Positions 33,233-43,500 of a DNA stretch of 54,176 nt are shown piece by piece (the first letter of the stretch is position 1; every line of letters begins with the position of its first letter). The DNA lies in assembly GCA_025356445.1 (NCBI GenBank), contig JANXSZ010000002.1, positions 1-54,176 of the forward strand, given 5' to 3'. A program made the position numbers and the translations under genes. The stretch comes from Betaproteobacteria bacterium. GTDB taxonomy: Bacteria; Pseudomonadota; Gammaproteobacteria; Burkholderiales; Burkholderiaceae_C. A model generated the notes under the pieces. The model saw only the letters and a program-made list of their open reading frames with translations, was not told the origin of the DNA and made no database searches.

Positions 33233-35866
33233 TTGTCCAAGATACGTCTGCCCTTGTGGCTCGCACTCTCACTGCCATTTGCCGTGGTGTTGATGCTTGT
33301 CTTTGGCATCCTGATCGCTTCACACCAAACGACGGTCAGCCGAGCCATAGATGAAGAGAGTGTTAATTTACTGAAAGCCAGCAGTGACCATGTCCATACC
33401 CGGCTGGAGCACTATCTGGAGCGTCCATTCGAACTGCAATTGTTCATCGCGGACAGCATCGTCCGCCAATCGCTTTACACGCCAGGGGATTTGAGCCGCA
33501 TTGAAGTCTTTTTCCGTGGCGTTTTCAAAGACATTGTTGCTCCCAATTACAAGCAGATACCTATGCTTCAAATGGGTACCGAGCAAGGCGAATATATCGG
33601 TGTGAGCAGCAATCTAGATGGGCTAACCTCGTTGACGCTGAAGGACAACCGAACCGCCAACAAATTGATTTCCTACCAACCCGAGAGCACGGATATACGG
33701 AAAATCGTTGACCCCTATGACCCGCGCAATCGCCCCTGGTACATGCCCGCAGCACAAAGCCGCCAAACACGCTGGTCTGCACTGTTTGCGAGCAGCTTTG
33801 ACGCCAACTATGTCGCCATCACAGCGACTTCACCCATCATCTTGGCCACCGGAGACATGCTGGGTGCGGTGTGTACGGCGGTGTCACTCCGAGCCATGTC
33901 TGAGTTTTTGCGCCAAACGCCTTTGCACACAAAGTACAAAAGTGCACTGCTCTACATCGTGGACGAAAAAGGGCAACTGGTAGCCCAATCCAAAGGCAAA
34001 GAACTCGTTGACGAAAACTTGCCGGCAAACCGTCAAGCGATCTTGACGGCAAACCTCAGCGATTTGCCTTTGGTACAAGCCAGTTTTGCACAGTTAGCTG
34101 CACAGACTCCCCCAGCAGCGAGTACCGTCCGTGTTGACGACACAGCATCAAACTTCAAGCTAACGCTGGACGGGGAAAACTACTACGTGAGAGCGACTCG
34201 CTACCTTGACCCCAGAGGACTGAATTGGCGATTGGTAGCGCTGGTGTCAGAAACCGAGCTTTCGGGCGACGCACACCGCAATGCCTCGAAAAGTCTGCTG
34301 GTAGCGCTAGGATTCTCTGTTCTGGGGTTATGCATAGGTTTGTGGCTCATTAAACGCATTACGCAATCCATCCAAGAGACGGCGGTAACGGCAACCCGCG
34401 TAGCCAGCGGAACCGATATAGGCTTAATCAATATGCCTGCTGGCAATATCGCAGAAACAGCCATACTGGCCGATGCGTTCAATGCCATGTCACAGCGCAT
34501 TCAAAAGCAGCTGCGTAACCTGCAAGACCTGGCGATGAATGACAGCACCACTGGCCTGCTCAACCGCCAAGGTCTGCTGGCTGCGGCCCAGTGGGAAACA
34601 CCGCGTGAGCTGGTACTGGTGCTGCTTGGCATTGACAATTTCAAAATGGTCAATGCCTCTTTGGGGCCCAAAACGGGCGACCACCTGCTGCGCCAAATCG
34701 CCAGTCGTCTGCATGCGCATTGCCCACAGGTGAGTCTGCTGGCCCGCATCAGCGGCGACGAATTCATCGTACTGCTGCCTGATGTCCCCTTGGCCATACA
34801 ACGCGAAAGCCTGATCCAGAGCGTGGATGCGGTGTTCGCCAAGCCATTTCAGACCGCCACGGACGAAGTCACGTTGCGCGCCAGCATGGGCGTGGTCATG
34901 ACCTGCGTGACAGGCAAAGAAGTGGATACCGATTTGCTCCGGCAAGCCAACATTGCACTGCGCGCGGCCAAAGCACGAGGTCACAGCCAGCGGGTAGACT
35001 ACGAACCAGCTCTGTTGAACCAAGCCTTGGCTGCTGCACACATGGTGGCCGACCTGAAAATTGCACTCGCGCAAAGCGAACTGCGGGTGTATTTTCAGCC
35101 CATCATTGACCTCAAAACTGAAAAAATATGCGGCTTGGAAGCCTTGGTGCGCTGGCAAAGCAGCACACGCGGCATGGTGAACCCTGGCGACTTCATCCCT
35201 GTGGCCGAAGAATCAGGCCAAATTGTGGAGTTGGGCAACTGGGTGATGCAGCAAGCCACCACCGAGGTCGCCCAACTCATGCATGACAACGGCCTTGACG
35301 ATCGCTTCACCTTGCACGTCAACGTATCAGTGCGGCAACTGGTACAAGCCGACTTTGCAAAAACCGTGGCTCAGGCCATTACACGCAGCGGCATACCGGC
35401 CAAGTCCCTGATGGTGGAGATCACCGAAAGCGTGTTGATGGATGAGGACTCTCCAACGCTGAAAACCATTGCCGATGTACGGGCTCTGGGTGTGGGTATA
35501 GCGTTGGACGACTTTGGCACTGGCTATTCGTCACTGTCTTACCTGAACCGCTTTCCCTTCCATGCGCTCAAAATTGACCGCAGCTTTGTGGTTGCAGCGG
35601 AGAAAAGTGAGCGCAGCCAAGCCATTTTGAAAGCAGTGGTGGACATCACTCGAGGCTTGGGGGTAGATGCAGTTGCTGAAGGCATAGAGACCCGTGAACA
35701 AGCGCAAATGCTACGGGATTTGGGCTGTGCCTACGCCCAAGGCTACCTGTTTGGCCGACCCGCACCGCTGGCACAGGCCTGGGCCGCTATCCATGCGCAT
35801 GAGAAGGCTCACACCATTGAAAACGCAAAGGACAGCACCACATCTCAAGACACTGCCACACTGTAA
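33233..35866 (+). CDS. Cache-HAMP-GGDEF-EAL membrane protein (cyclic-di-GMP turnover)
   Basis: Inner-membrane signalling protein of 877 residues. TM1 is at about 9-29, followed by a periplasmic dCache sensor with [11 protein letters not shown] at 160-170, TM2 at about 354-373, a HAMP-like linker, GGDEF at about 430-590 and EAL at about 605-860. The GGDEF signature is SGDEF (507-511), a variant that can be active. The EAL site looks complete: EALVRW at 636-641, NVSVRQL, and DDFGTGYSS. It could therefore make and/or break cyclic-di-GMP. The start is TTG 33233; no in-frame ATG precedes TM1. Confidence 0.92.
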   Translation: MSKIRLPLWLALSLPFAVVLMLVFGILIASHQTTVSRAIDEESVNLLKASSDHVHTRLEHYLERPFELQLFIADSIVRQSLYTPGDLSRIEVFFRGVFKDIVAPNYKQIPMLQMGTEQGEYIGVSSNLDGLTSLTLKDNRTANKLISYQPESTDIRKIVDPYDPRNRPWYMPAAQSRQTRWSALFASSFDANYVAITATSPIILATGDMLGAVCTAVSLRAMSEFLRQTPLHTKYKSALLYIVDEKGQLVAQSKGKELVDENLPANRQAILTANLSDLPLVQASFAQLAAQTPPAASTVRVDDTASNFKLTLDGENYYVRATRYLDPRGLNWRLVALVSETELSGDAHRNASKSLLVALGFSVLGLCIGLWLIKRITQSIQETAVTATRVASGTDIGLINMPAGNIAETAILADAFNAMSQRIQKQLRNLQDLAMNDSTTGLLNRQGLLAAAQWETPRELVLVLLGIDNFKMVNASLGPKTGDHLLRQIASRLHAHCPQVSLLARISGDEFIVLLPDVPLAIQRESLIQSVDAVFAKPFQTATDEVTLRASMGVVMTCVTGKEVDTDLLRQANIALRAAKARGHSQRVDYEPALLNQALAAAHMVADLKIALAQSELRVYFQPIIDLKTEKICGLEALVRWQSSTRGMVNPGDFIPVAEESGQIVELGNWVMQQATTEVAQLMHDNGLDDRFTLHVNVSVRQLVQADFAKTVAQAITRSGIPAKSLMVEITESVLMDEDSPTLKTIADVRALGVGIALDDFGTGYSSLSYLNRFPFHALKIDRSFVVAAEKSERSQAILKAVVDITRGLGVDAVAEGIETREQAQMLRDLGCAYAQGYLFGRPAPLAQAWAAIHAHEKAHTIENAKDSTTSQDTATL

Positions 35867-35877
35867 GTCCTCTCGCC

Positions 35878-36894
35878 ATGATTCCACTCTCCGTACTCGA
35901 CCTCTCCCCTATCCTGGCAGGCAGTGATGCAGCCCAATCCTTTCGTAACAGCCTGAGTCTTGCCCAACATGCTGAAAAATGGGGCTACCAGCGCTACTGG
36001 CTGGCCGAGCACCACGGCATGCCGGGTATTGCCAGCGCAGCTACTGCCGTGCTGATTGCCCATGTGGCGGCAGGCACCCAAACCATCCGCGTGGGTGCGG
36101 GCGGCATCATGCTGCCTAACCATTCACCGCTGGTGATTGCCGAGCAATTTGGCACGCTGGAATCTCTGCACCCAGGCCGAATCGACTTGGGTTTGGGCCG
36201 TGCCCCAGGCTCAGACCAAATCACCGCCCGTGCACTGCGCCGCAATTTGGAATCTGATGCTGACGAATTCCCACGTGACGTGATGGAACTGCAAGACTAC
36301 TTCTCGGACGAACCCCAGCAAGGCGTGCGAGCTGTGCCTGGAACAGGCCTGAAGGTGCCGCTGTGGATACTGGGCTCCAGCCTGTTTGGTGCACAACTCG
36401 CAGCGGCGCTTGGTTTACCATTTGCCTTTGCTTCGCACTTTGCCCCTCAGCAAATGATGCAGGCCATCAGCATTTACCGGGCCAACTTCAAACCGTCAAA
36501 ACAGTACCAGCAGTTAAGCAAACCCTATGTGATGCTGGGCTTCAACGTGTTTGCAGCCGATACCGATGAAGAAGCGGCCTTTCGTGCAACATCGTGGCAG
36601 CAGGCGTTTGTGAACCTGCGCAGTGGTCGTCCAGGGAAACTGCCACCGCCAGTACAGGGCTATGCCCAGAGCGTGGGACCACAAGAACATGCCTTGCTGC
36701 AAAGCGTGCTGTCTTGCTCTGCCATCGGCAACAAAGAAACAGTGCGCCAGACGATGCAAGCCTTCATCGCCCACACCGGCGCGGACGAACTGATGCTGAC
36801 CAGCGGCATTTTTGACCACACCGCACGGCTACGGTCCTATGAAATCGTTGCGGATATGGCGGCAGAAACTGTCGCCGTGGCTGCAACGGTTTAA
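35878..36894 (+). CDS. luciferase-like (LLM class) flavin monooxygenase
   Basis: Bacterial luciferase family protein of 338 residues with the group-1 LLM features [54 protein letters not shown] (split here around residues 79-103) and [12 protein letters not shown]. Members oxidise diverse substrates with FMNH2 and O2; the substrate is unknown. It lies 11 bases after the GGDEF-EAL gene and its stop overlaps the mnmH stop by 4 bases in convergent orientation. Confidence 0.88.
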   Translation: MIPLSVLDLSPILAGSDAAQSFRNSLSLAQHAEKWGYQRYWLAEHHGMPGIASAATAVLIAHVAAGTQTIRVGAGGIMLPNHSPLVIAEQFGTLESLHPGRIDLGLGRAPGSDQITARALRRNLESDADEFPRDVMELQDYFSDEPQQGVRAVPGTGLKVPLWILGSSLFGAQLAAALGLPFAFASHFAPQQMMQAISIYRANFKPSKQYQQLSKPYVMLGFNVFAADTDEEAAFRATSWQQAFVNLRSGRPGKLPPPVQGYAQSVGPQEHALLQSVLSCSAIGNKETVRQTMQAFIAHTGADELMLTSGIFDHTARLRSYEIVADMAAETVAVAATV

Positions 36895-37952
36895 GACAAA
36901 GGCGAAAGCGGTGACAAGGCCACCACAGCCCTGGCCAAAGCGTCTACCCCGTCAGGCGATAAATCGTCACTGGGTAATGTCTGCCGCTGCGCCCAGGATG
37001 CAAAGTTTTTGCTCTGTGAACGGGCGTACTGCAAGTCATAGTGCAGCGTCAACAGCTCTGGCACCAGCGCGGCAAAATCGCCCGAGAGCGCCCACCCCTG
37101 CCAGCGGGCCATCACCTCGTTGCTGTGCAGCGCTTTTAAAAAACCAATTTGCCGGGCCAACGCCTCCCGGTCATCACCCACGTAAGCGTAGTCGCGCAAC
37201 AGGTACGCTTGGCGCGCTGTGGGGGTAGCTTCAATCTCAATACAAGGGCTGGCACGCAAGCGCATCAGCAGCGGCTCGGGCACCTGTAGGCGACCAATTT
37301 TGCGGCTTTCGGCTTCAACATAGACAGGGCGTGTCAGGTCCAAGGTCTCCAGCACAGCGGCGATGCGGGTCTCAAACCCGGTTTGCGACGGTTGCGGTGA
37401 CCCCGGCACATTCCCCAAGAGCGAGCCTTTGTGGTTAGCCAAGTCTTCCAAATCCAGCACCTGCTGCCCCAACACCGCCAAGGCTTGCAGCACCCGGGTC
37501 TTGGCGCTGCCCGTGGCACCAGCGATGACACGCAATTGCAGCTGAGGACTGAGCAATGCCAGCTGGTCAATCACATGGCGACGCCAGCCTTTGTAGCCGC
37601 CCGAAAGCTGCTGTGCATCCCACCCCACCATACGCAACACAGTCGTCATGGAGCCGCTACGCATCCCACCACGCCAGCAATACACCAAAGGTTTCCATTT
37701 GTTGGGCTTGTCGGCCAAGGCCTCGCGCAGGTGGCGCGCGATGTTTTCTGCGGCCATGGCACCACCGATGCGGCGGGCATCAAACGAGCTGACCTGCTTG
37801 TACATCGTGCCGACGGTATGGCGCTGGGCATCATCGAGTACCGGGCAGTTGATGGCACCAGGAATATGGTCAATGGCAAATTCAGCAGGCGAACGGACGT
37901 CAATTACCGCGTCAAATTCGTGACGGTTGGCCACGTAGACCGGCCCCCTCAT
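36891..37952 (-). CDS. mnmH: tRNA 2-selenouridine synthase
   Basis: SelU/YbbB of 353 residues, converting 2-thiouridine at the wobble base of certain tRNAs to 2-selenouridine by way of geranylation, using selenophosphate. An N-terminal rhodanese domain has the catalytic C92 in [12 protein letters not shown], and a P-loop domain has Walker A GATGSAKT at 145-152. No selD is in the window, so selenophosphate must be made elsewhere. The ATG overlaps the stop of a 26-codon ORF upstream (ATGA). Confidence 0.9.
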   Translation of the reverse strand: MRGPVYVANRHEFDAVIDVRSPAEFAIDHIPGAINCPVLDDAQRHTVGTMYKQVSSFDARRIGGAMAAENIARHLREALADKPNKWKPLVYCWRGGMRSGSMTTVLRMVGWDAQQLSGGYKGWRRHVIDQLALLSPQLQLRVIAGATGSAKTRVLQALAVLGQQVLDLEDLANHKGSLLGNVPGSPQPSQTGFETRIAAVLETLDLTRPVYVEAESRKIGRLQVPEPLLMRLRASPCIEIEATPTARQAYLLRDYAYVGDDREALARQIGFLKALHSNEVMARWQGWALSGDFAALVPELLTLHYDLQYARSQSKNFASWAQRQTLPSDDLSPDGVDALARAVVALSPLSPLS

Positions 37953-38029
37953 GGAAACACCTTGGTCACTGCAAACGCGGCAAGTGCAGGCACCATCCCC
38001 CCGAACACGACATCTATCTCAAAATCCAT
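37949..38029 (-). CDS. 26-residue ORF coupled to mnmH (possible leader peptide)
   Basis: A short ORF, MDFEIDVVFGGMVPALAAFA then VTKVFP, with a near-ideal ribosome site AAGGAG 8 bases before its ATG. Its stop TGA overlaps the mnmH ATG as ATGA. The good ribosome site and exact overlap suggest translation and coupling to mnmH. It has a hydrophobic middle and no recognised family. It could be a leader peptide, a small membrane protein or the relic of a longer gene. Confidence 0.45.
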   Translation of the reverse strand: MDFEIDVVFGGMVPALAAFAVTKVFP

Positions 38030-38122
38030 GGCAACAACTCCTTCAGCGCACAACAGCGCTGGCGGGCGCAGGATAGCACCTCAAGGCCGCTGCTGGACCA
38101 TCACTGGCGTGCCTAGGAATCA

Positions 38123-38141
38123 CCCGCTCAGGCTGAGCGGG
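38123..38141. terminator. GC-rich hairpin after the GAF gene
   Basis: CCCGCTCAGGCTGAGCGGG, a perfect palindrome with 9-base arms around one G, 25 bases past the stop of the minus-strand GAF gene. On that strand it is followed only by TGATTCC, so any terminator function would be weak or factor-dependent. Confidence 0.4.
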
Positions 38142-38165
38142 GATCACCGTGGCACACAAAACACA

Positions 38166-39175
38166 CTAGAAGTAAAGCACCAGCACTTCGGCCACCACGC
38201 CCTCGCTCATCACAGGCATGGCCAGCATGGATTGCAAGCCTGCCGCCTTTGCCGACGCGCCCACAACCGGCTCATCGAACGCATGCTCAGTGATTTGTGG
38301 CACACCGCTCATGCAAGCGCTGGCAATCACCCCCCAGGTAGCGGCCCAGCTGGTACGGGCGCTGTGGCTCATCGTCGCCTTGTAGTCGCCCAACGCCAAA
38401 CCGTCTGCGAGCAGCGGCAACTGGCCCGACGCGTCACAAAAACCAACACGCCGTACCATGCTTTCGTTCGCAGCGTCCGGTGCCCAGATCTCCACCCGGC
38501 GAGCAATCGGCGTTGTGGCGGCAGACAGGAAAGTAACCACATAATTGTCATTCGTGGTAACGGCGCAGGGTATGGCCAATCCACGGGTGATGCCTGATTC
38601 GGCAGCGGCTTGGGTACGCAAAAAGTGAGTGGACTGACTCAAGTCCGCCATGAACACCGTAGCGTCCTGCTGCCACGCCATACCAGGAAGACCAGAACCG
38701 CGAGGCAAAAAAGCCTCGCGCGAGAGGGTCTCAAGCGGGCTGGCTGGCTCGCCGATCTGCGTGCCGTATAGCCGTCCACCAAAGTCATGTCGGGAGTGAC
38801 GCGGGCTTTGTTGCGCCACAACTCAATCGCGCCAGCATGCGTTTGCGACGAACCGCAAAAGAACACCACGACAGCGCGCAGCACCTCGTTTGCAAAAATC
38901 GGAATCGCCAGCGCACAGCGCAAGCCTGCGGCTTTGGCTGCCGCTGTGCGGCGAAAGCCACTGCCTTCCCATTGGTTGATGAGCACCGGTGTGCCCTGCT
39001 CCCAGGCCTGTCCAGGCAAACCTTCGCCACGGCCAAAGCACAAGGGCGCACTGACGGCCCCGAGTCGTGGCGCTTCACGGTAAAGACCACCACCAAACTC
39101 CAGCATAGAGCCGTCGGCAGTAGGAACCCAGATTTCACTGGCACGGATGAAGGTGGTGGGGATTAAAGTGTTCAT
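38166..39175 (-). pseudogene. tandem GAF-domain protein broken by one-base frameshift
   Basis: Two overlapping frames code the halves of one protein. The N-terminal half (ATG 39175) has a GAF-like domain ending in RVTPDMTLVDGY near 38768. The other frame continues YGTQIGEPASPLETLSREAF with a second GAF-like domain to 38166. Inserting one T, changing TATAC to TATTAC at 38767-38771, restores DGYYGTQIGEP and a single frame of about 337 codons. GAF domains bind small ligands in signalling. It is either a very recent pseudogene or a sequencing error. The role is unknown. Confidence 0.82.
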
Positions 39176-39228
39176 ACCCACACAATAGCAAGATACACGC
39201 CAGAGTGGTGCATTTTTGTCCCTTGCGC

Positions 39229-40449
39229 TTACAGCGCCGCCCCCAGCCGCTCAATGCCCTCTGCGATCTTCGCTACATCCGCCGTTGCGAAGCTGAGCCG
39301 CAACGTCGCCATATCCGGATTCGCACAGTAAAACGGTGCACCGGGCACAAAGGCCACACCTTTTTCAATCGCCCGCTTGGCCAAATCATTGCCATTGCTC
39401 AGCTTGCCGCCCGCGCCCGTCAACCGCGCCCAGACAAACAGCCCCCCTTGCGGCTGCACAAACTCAACCGCATCGCCCAGATGCTGGCGCAGGCCATCAC
39501 CCATGGCTTGGGCACGCTCGGCATAAACGCGGCGCACCTTGTCGAGCGTGCCAGGCATACGGCCTGATTGAAGGTACTGCGCCGCCGTAGCCTGGGCAAA
39601 GGTGCTGGTGTGGGCATCGCTGAACTGTTTGCACATGGTGGCGTTTGCAAGCAGCACAGGCGGTGCAATCATCCACCCCACCCGCAGACCGGGGCTGAGC
39701 ACCTTGCTGAGGCTGCCACAGTGAACCAGTAAATCACGACTGCCGGGTACGCTGTCGCTCAGGGCCAGCATCGATGGCGGTGGGGCATCGCCAAAGTACA
39801 AATCACCATAAGGGTCGTCTTCAACGATCAGGGTGTTGTATTTCACAGCCAGCGCCAGCACGCGCTTGCGACGTTCCAGGCTCAGGAGCGCGCCACTGGG
39901 GTTGCCAAAAGTGGGAATCAGGTAAACAAATTTAGGCTGGTGCTCGGCAATGAGCTGCTCCAGCGTATCCGTGTTCACCCCGTCGCCGTCAATCGGTGCG
40001 CTGATGAGTTCTGCTCCGTAGAGGCGAAAGCACTGGATGGTGGCCAGGAAGGTGGGGCCTTCAACGATAACTTTGTCACCTGGATTGATAAGCGTCTTGC
40101 CCAGCAAATCCAAGCCCTGCTGGCTACCCGTGGTGACGATCAAGCCTTCAGGGGCCAGATTTCTAACACCTTTGCTAGCCATGAACGACGCCAGTTGTTC
40201 GCGCAGCGGGTTGTAACCCTCGGTGGCACCGTACTGAAGCGCAGCACCGGGTTCGTGGGTCAACGCGGCATTGACGGCTTCGCGGATGCCATCCACATCA
40301 AACATGGCACTGTCGGGAAACCCGCCGGCAAAACTGATGATGCCGGGCTTGCCCAGCAGCTTGAAAAGCTCGCGGATAGCCGAGGTTTCAACATTGCGCA
40401 GACGGTCAGCAAACTGAAGGGGTGCAAACAAAGGAAAAGACTGGGACAT
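39229..40449 (-). CDS. PLP-dependent aminotransferase (class I/II, LysN/MocR-like fold)
   Basis: Fold-type I aminotransferase of 406 residues. The PLP-binding lysine is K249 in CGSLSKVLSPGLRVGW, with N183 in GNPSG and D211/Y214 in VEDDPYGDLYF, and the N-terminus resembles 2-aminoadipate/aromatic aminotransferases (ISFAGGFPDSAMF). It interconverts an amino acid and its 2-oxo acid; the substrate is not fixed. ATG 40449 is used; an in-frame ATG upstream adds unrelated residues. It is divergent from gdhZ, so shared control through the 134-base gap is possible. Confidence 0.88.
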   Translation of the reverse strand: MSQSFPLFAPLQFADRLRNVETSAIRELFKLLGKPGIISFAGGFPDSAMFDVDGIREAVNAALTHEPGAALQYGATEGYNPLREQLASFMASKGVRNLAPEGLIVTTGSQQGLDLLGKTLINPGDKVIVEGPTFLATIQCFRLYGAELISAPIDGDGVNTDTLEQLIAEHQPKFVYLIPTFGNPSGALLSLERRKRVLALAVKYNTLIVEDDPYGDLYFGDAPPPSMLALSDSVPGSRDLLVHCGSLSKVLSPGLRVGWMIAPPVLLANATMCKQFSDAHTSTFAQATAAQYLQSGRMPGTLDKVRRVYAERAQAMGDGLRQHLGDAVEFVQPQGGLFVWARLTGAGGKLSNGNDLAKRAIEKGVAFVPGAPFYCANPDMATLRLSFATADVAKIAEGIERLGAAL

Positions 40450-40517
40450 GGTTTTTCTCACTTTCTGACGCCTATTGTCCCTCATGCAACTCCGGCATAA
40501 GGCCATGAGTACACCCT

Positions 40518-40542
40518 GCAAACCCACTCAAAACAGGTTTGC
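40518..40542. promoter_or_regulatory. inverted repeat in the gdhZ upstream region
   Basis: GCAAACC (40518-40524) and GGTTTGC (40536-40542) form a 7-base inverted repeat with an 11-base centre, 42 bases before the gdhZ ATG. A -10-like TAGAAT follows at 40548-40553. It is a candidate operator for gdhZ and perhaps the divergent aminotransferase. The regulator is unknown. Confidence 0.4.
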
Positions 40543-40583
40543 GTCCCTAGAATTTCCCACACTGATCGACACAAGGAGAACGC

Positions 40584-43500
40584 ATGACCAGCACATCCCA
40601 CCCCAGCGCAGCACTCACCGAGTTGCTGGCTTACAGCACCGCGCACGCAGGCCCTGCCGCAGTCAGCCAAAACGGATTTATCGCCGCTTATTTCGAGAGC
40701 ACAGATCCGGATGAGATAGCCGCACGCGGCCCGGCCACGCTGTTTGCCGTCGCCAACGCCCATTGGCGCCTGCTGGACACACCACGTGCGGCCCACAGCG
40801 CCAAAGTGCGGGTGTTCAACCCCACGCTGGCCGAAGACGGCTTTGTGTGCGAGCACACAGTGGTGCAAATCGTCAACGACAACATGCCGTTTTTGGTGGA
40901 TTCGGTGACGATGGCCATCAACCGCAGTGGGCGCACTGCGCACTGGATGGTGCATCCACTGATGAGCGTGGCGCGCAACGCCCAAGGCAATATCGCCGGT
41001 GTCAGTACGGTGGCAGCGGCCATCGCAGCGGAGCACACCCACCCGGTGGAATCACTGATTTTGGTGGAGTGCGACCGCATCATCGGCAGCGCTGAACAGC
41101 AGGTGCTGGCCACGGAGCTCACCCGCGTGCTGAGCGATGTACGCAGCGCCGTGCAGGATTGGCGTCCCATGCTGGAGCGCGTTCAACGGGTGATCGCTGA
41201 CTCTGAAACCTCACCGTTGCCCCCTGTTCATCGTGAAGAAGGCGTGGCCTTTTTGCGCTGGCTGCAAGACCGTCACTTCACATTTTTAGGCGCACGTGAT
41301 TACGATCTCAAGCGCGACAGCGACAGCGTAAGCCTGGTGGCCCGGCCTGATTCAGGCCTGGGCATCTTGCGCGGCACCGCACAAACCAGCGAGACACGCC
41401 TGCCCCCCGAAGCCGTGTCCCTGATGGAATCGAGCGAATTGGTGCTGGTGACCAAAGCCATGACCCGCGCCACCGTCCACCGCCCGGCGTGGCTGGACTA
41501 CATCGCCGTCAAGCGTTTTGACGGTGCAGGCAACGTGGTGGGTGAAACGCGCTTTTTGGGCCTGTACACCTCCACCGCCTATGCGGCCTCGGTCGGTGCG
41601 ATTCCCCAAGTACGCCAGCGTGCCGATGACGTGATTGCCAGTGCCGGCGTAGTGCCCGACAGCCACGCAGCCAAGTCGCTGGAAACTATTTTGAACGACT
41701 ACCCGCGCGATGAACTCTTCCAGATTGACACCGCCACGCTGACCGAGCACGCCATCGGCATCCTGCGGCTGCAAGAGCGCCAGCGCACCCGCTTGTTTTT
41801 GCGCCGCGACCCGTTTGGCCGTTTCACCTCGGCATTGGTATTCGTGCCACGTGACCGCTACAACACCGAACTGCGCGTCAAAATCAGCGCCGAATTGATG
41901 AAAGTGCTGGACGGCCAGTCCATCGAATTCACCCCCATGCTGACCGACAGCCCGCTGGCCCGTATCCACTATCTGGTGCGAGCCAAAAACAACACACCTT
42001 TCAACGCGCCGCACAACGTCAACCTCAGCGCGCTCGAAGCCCGCATCACCAAACTGGCCCAGCGCTGGGAAGACGACTGCACCACCGAGCTGCTGCGTGC
42101 CCATGGCGAAGGCCAGGGGCTGGCACTGGCACACCGCTTTGCGAACGCGTTCCCTACCGCTTACCGCGAAGATTTCTCTGCCCCTGTGGCGGCGGAAGAC
42201 GCCGACATGCTGGCCGGTTTGTCCGCTGCTGCACCGTTGGCCGTCAAGCTCTACCGCCCTCTGGACGCGGCTGCTGGCGTGCTGCGCTTCAAGATTTACA
42301 ACACGGCCAAAGTCGCCCTGTCCGACTCACTCCCCGTGCTGGAGCGCATGGGTGCCCGCGTGCTGGACGAACACCCGTACAGCATTGGCACCGGCTCGGA
42401 TGCTTTGTGGATTCATGATTTAGGGCTGCAACTGCCTGCCAGCGTTGATTTGTCTGCTATCAAATTTCGCTTTGAGTCGCTGTTCGCCCAAGCTTGGCGT
42501 GGCGAGGTAGAAAGCGATGACCTGAACAAACTGGTGCTCATCACCAGCCTGGACGCCCGCGCCATCGCCGTGCTGCGGGCCTACACCCGCTACTTCAAGC
42601 AACTCGGGTTTGCCTTCAGCCAGAGCTACATCGAAGCCACGCTGAACAAGAACGCAGCCATCGCACAATCGGTGGCAGAGTTGTTCAACGCCCGTTTCAA
42701 TCCCACGTTAGAAGGCGACCGGGCCAGCGCACAAAAGGCGATCACCCAATCCATCGAAGCCCAGCTGAGCCAAGTCGCCAGCCTGGACGAAGACCGCATC
42801 CTGCGCCAGTTTTTGGCCACCATTTCGGCCACGCTGCGCACCAATGCTTGGCAGAGTGCTAGCAACGCGGTAGCAAAACCCTACATGAGCTTCAAGCTCA
42901 ACCCGCGTGAAATCCCCGGCGTGCCCGAACCCAAGCCGCTGTTTGAAATCTGGGTCTACTCGCCCCGCGTCGAAGGCGTGCATCTACGCGGTGGCAAGGT
43001 CGCCCGTGGTGGCTTGCGCTGGTCAGACCGCCGGGAAGACTTCCGTACCGAGATTTTGGGCCTCGTCAAAGCCCAACAGGTGAAGAACACGGTGATCGTG
43101 CCGGTCGGCTCCAAAGGCGGCTTTGTGCTGAAAAACGCACCACTGGCCAGCGACCGCGAAGCCTACATGGCCGAAGGCGTGGCCTGCTACAAGCTGTTCC
43201 TCTCCGGCTTGCTGGACGTGACGGACAACGTGGTGAAGGGTGCCGTGGTGCCCCCCACCAACGTGGTGCGCCATGACGTGGACGACCCTTACCTCGTCGT
43301 CGCCGCTGACAAAGGCACGGCCACGTTCTCCGATTACGCGAACAGCGTGTCGGCGGACTACGGCTTTTGGCTGGACGATGCCTTCGCCTCGGGTGGCTCC
43401 GTCGGTTACGACCACAAAAAGATGGGCATCACCGCACGCGGTGCTTGGGAATCGGTGAAACGCCACTTCCGCGCTTTGGGCGTGAACACACAAACCACCG

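Noticed and set aside
38699-38720. Hairpin CGCGAGGC-A6-GCCTCGCG as a terminator or programmed frameshift signal
   Set aside because: It lies within the GAF coding sequence, about 50 bases past the frame break in the direction of translation. A single missing T explains the break better, and the T-run lies in the loop, not after the stem.
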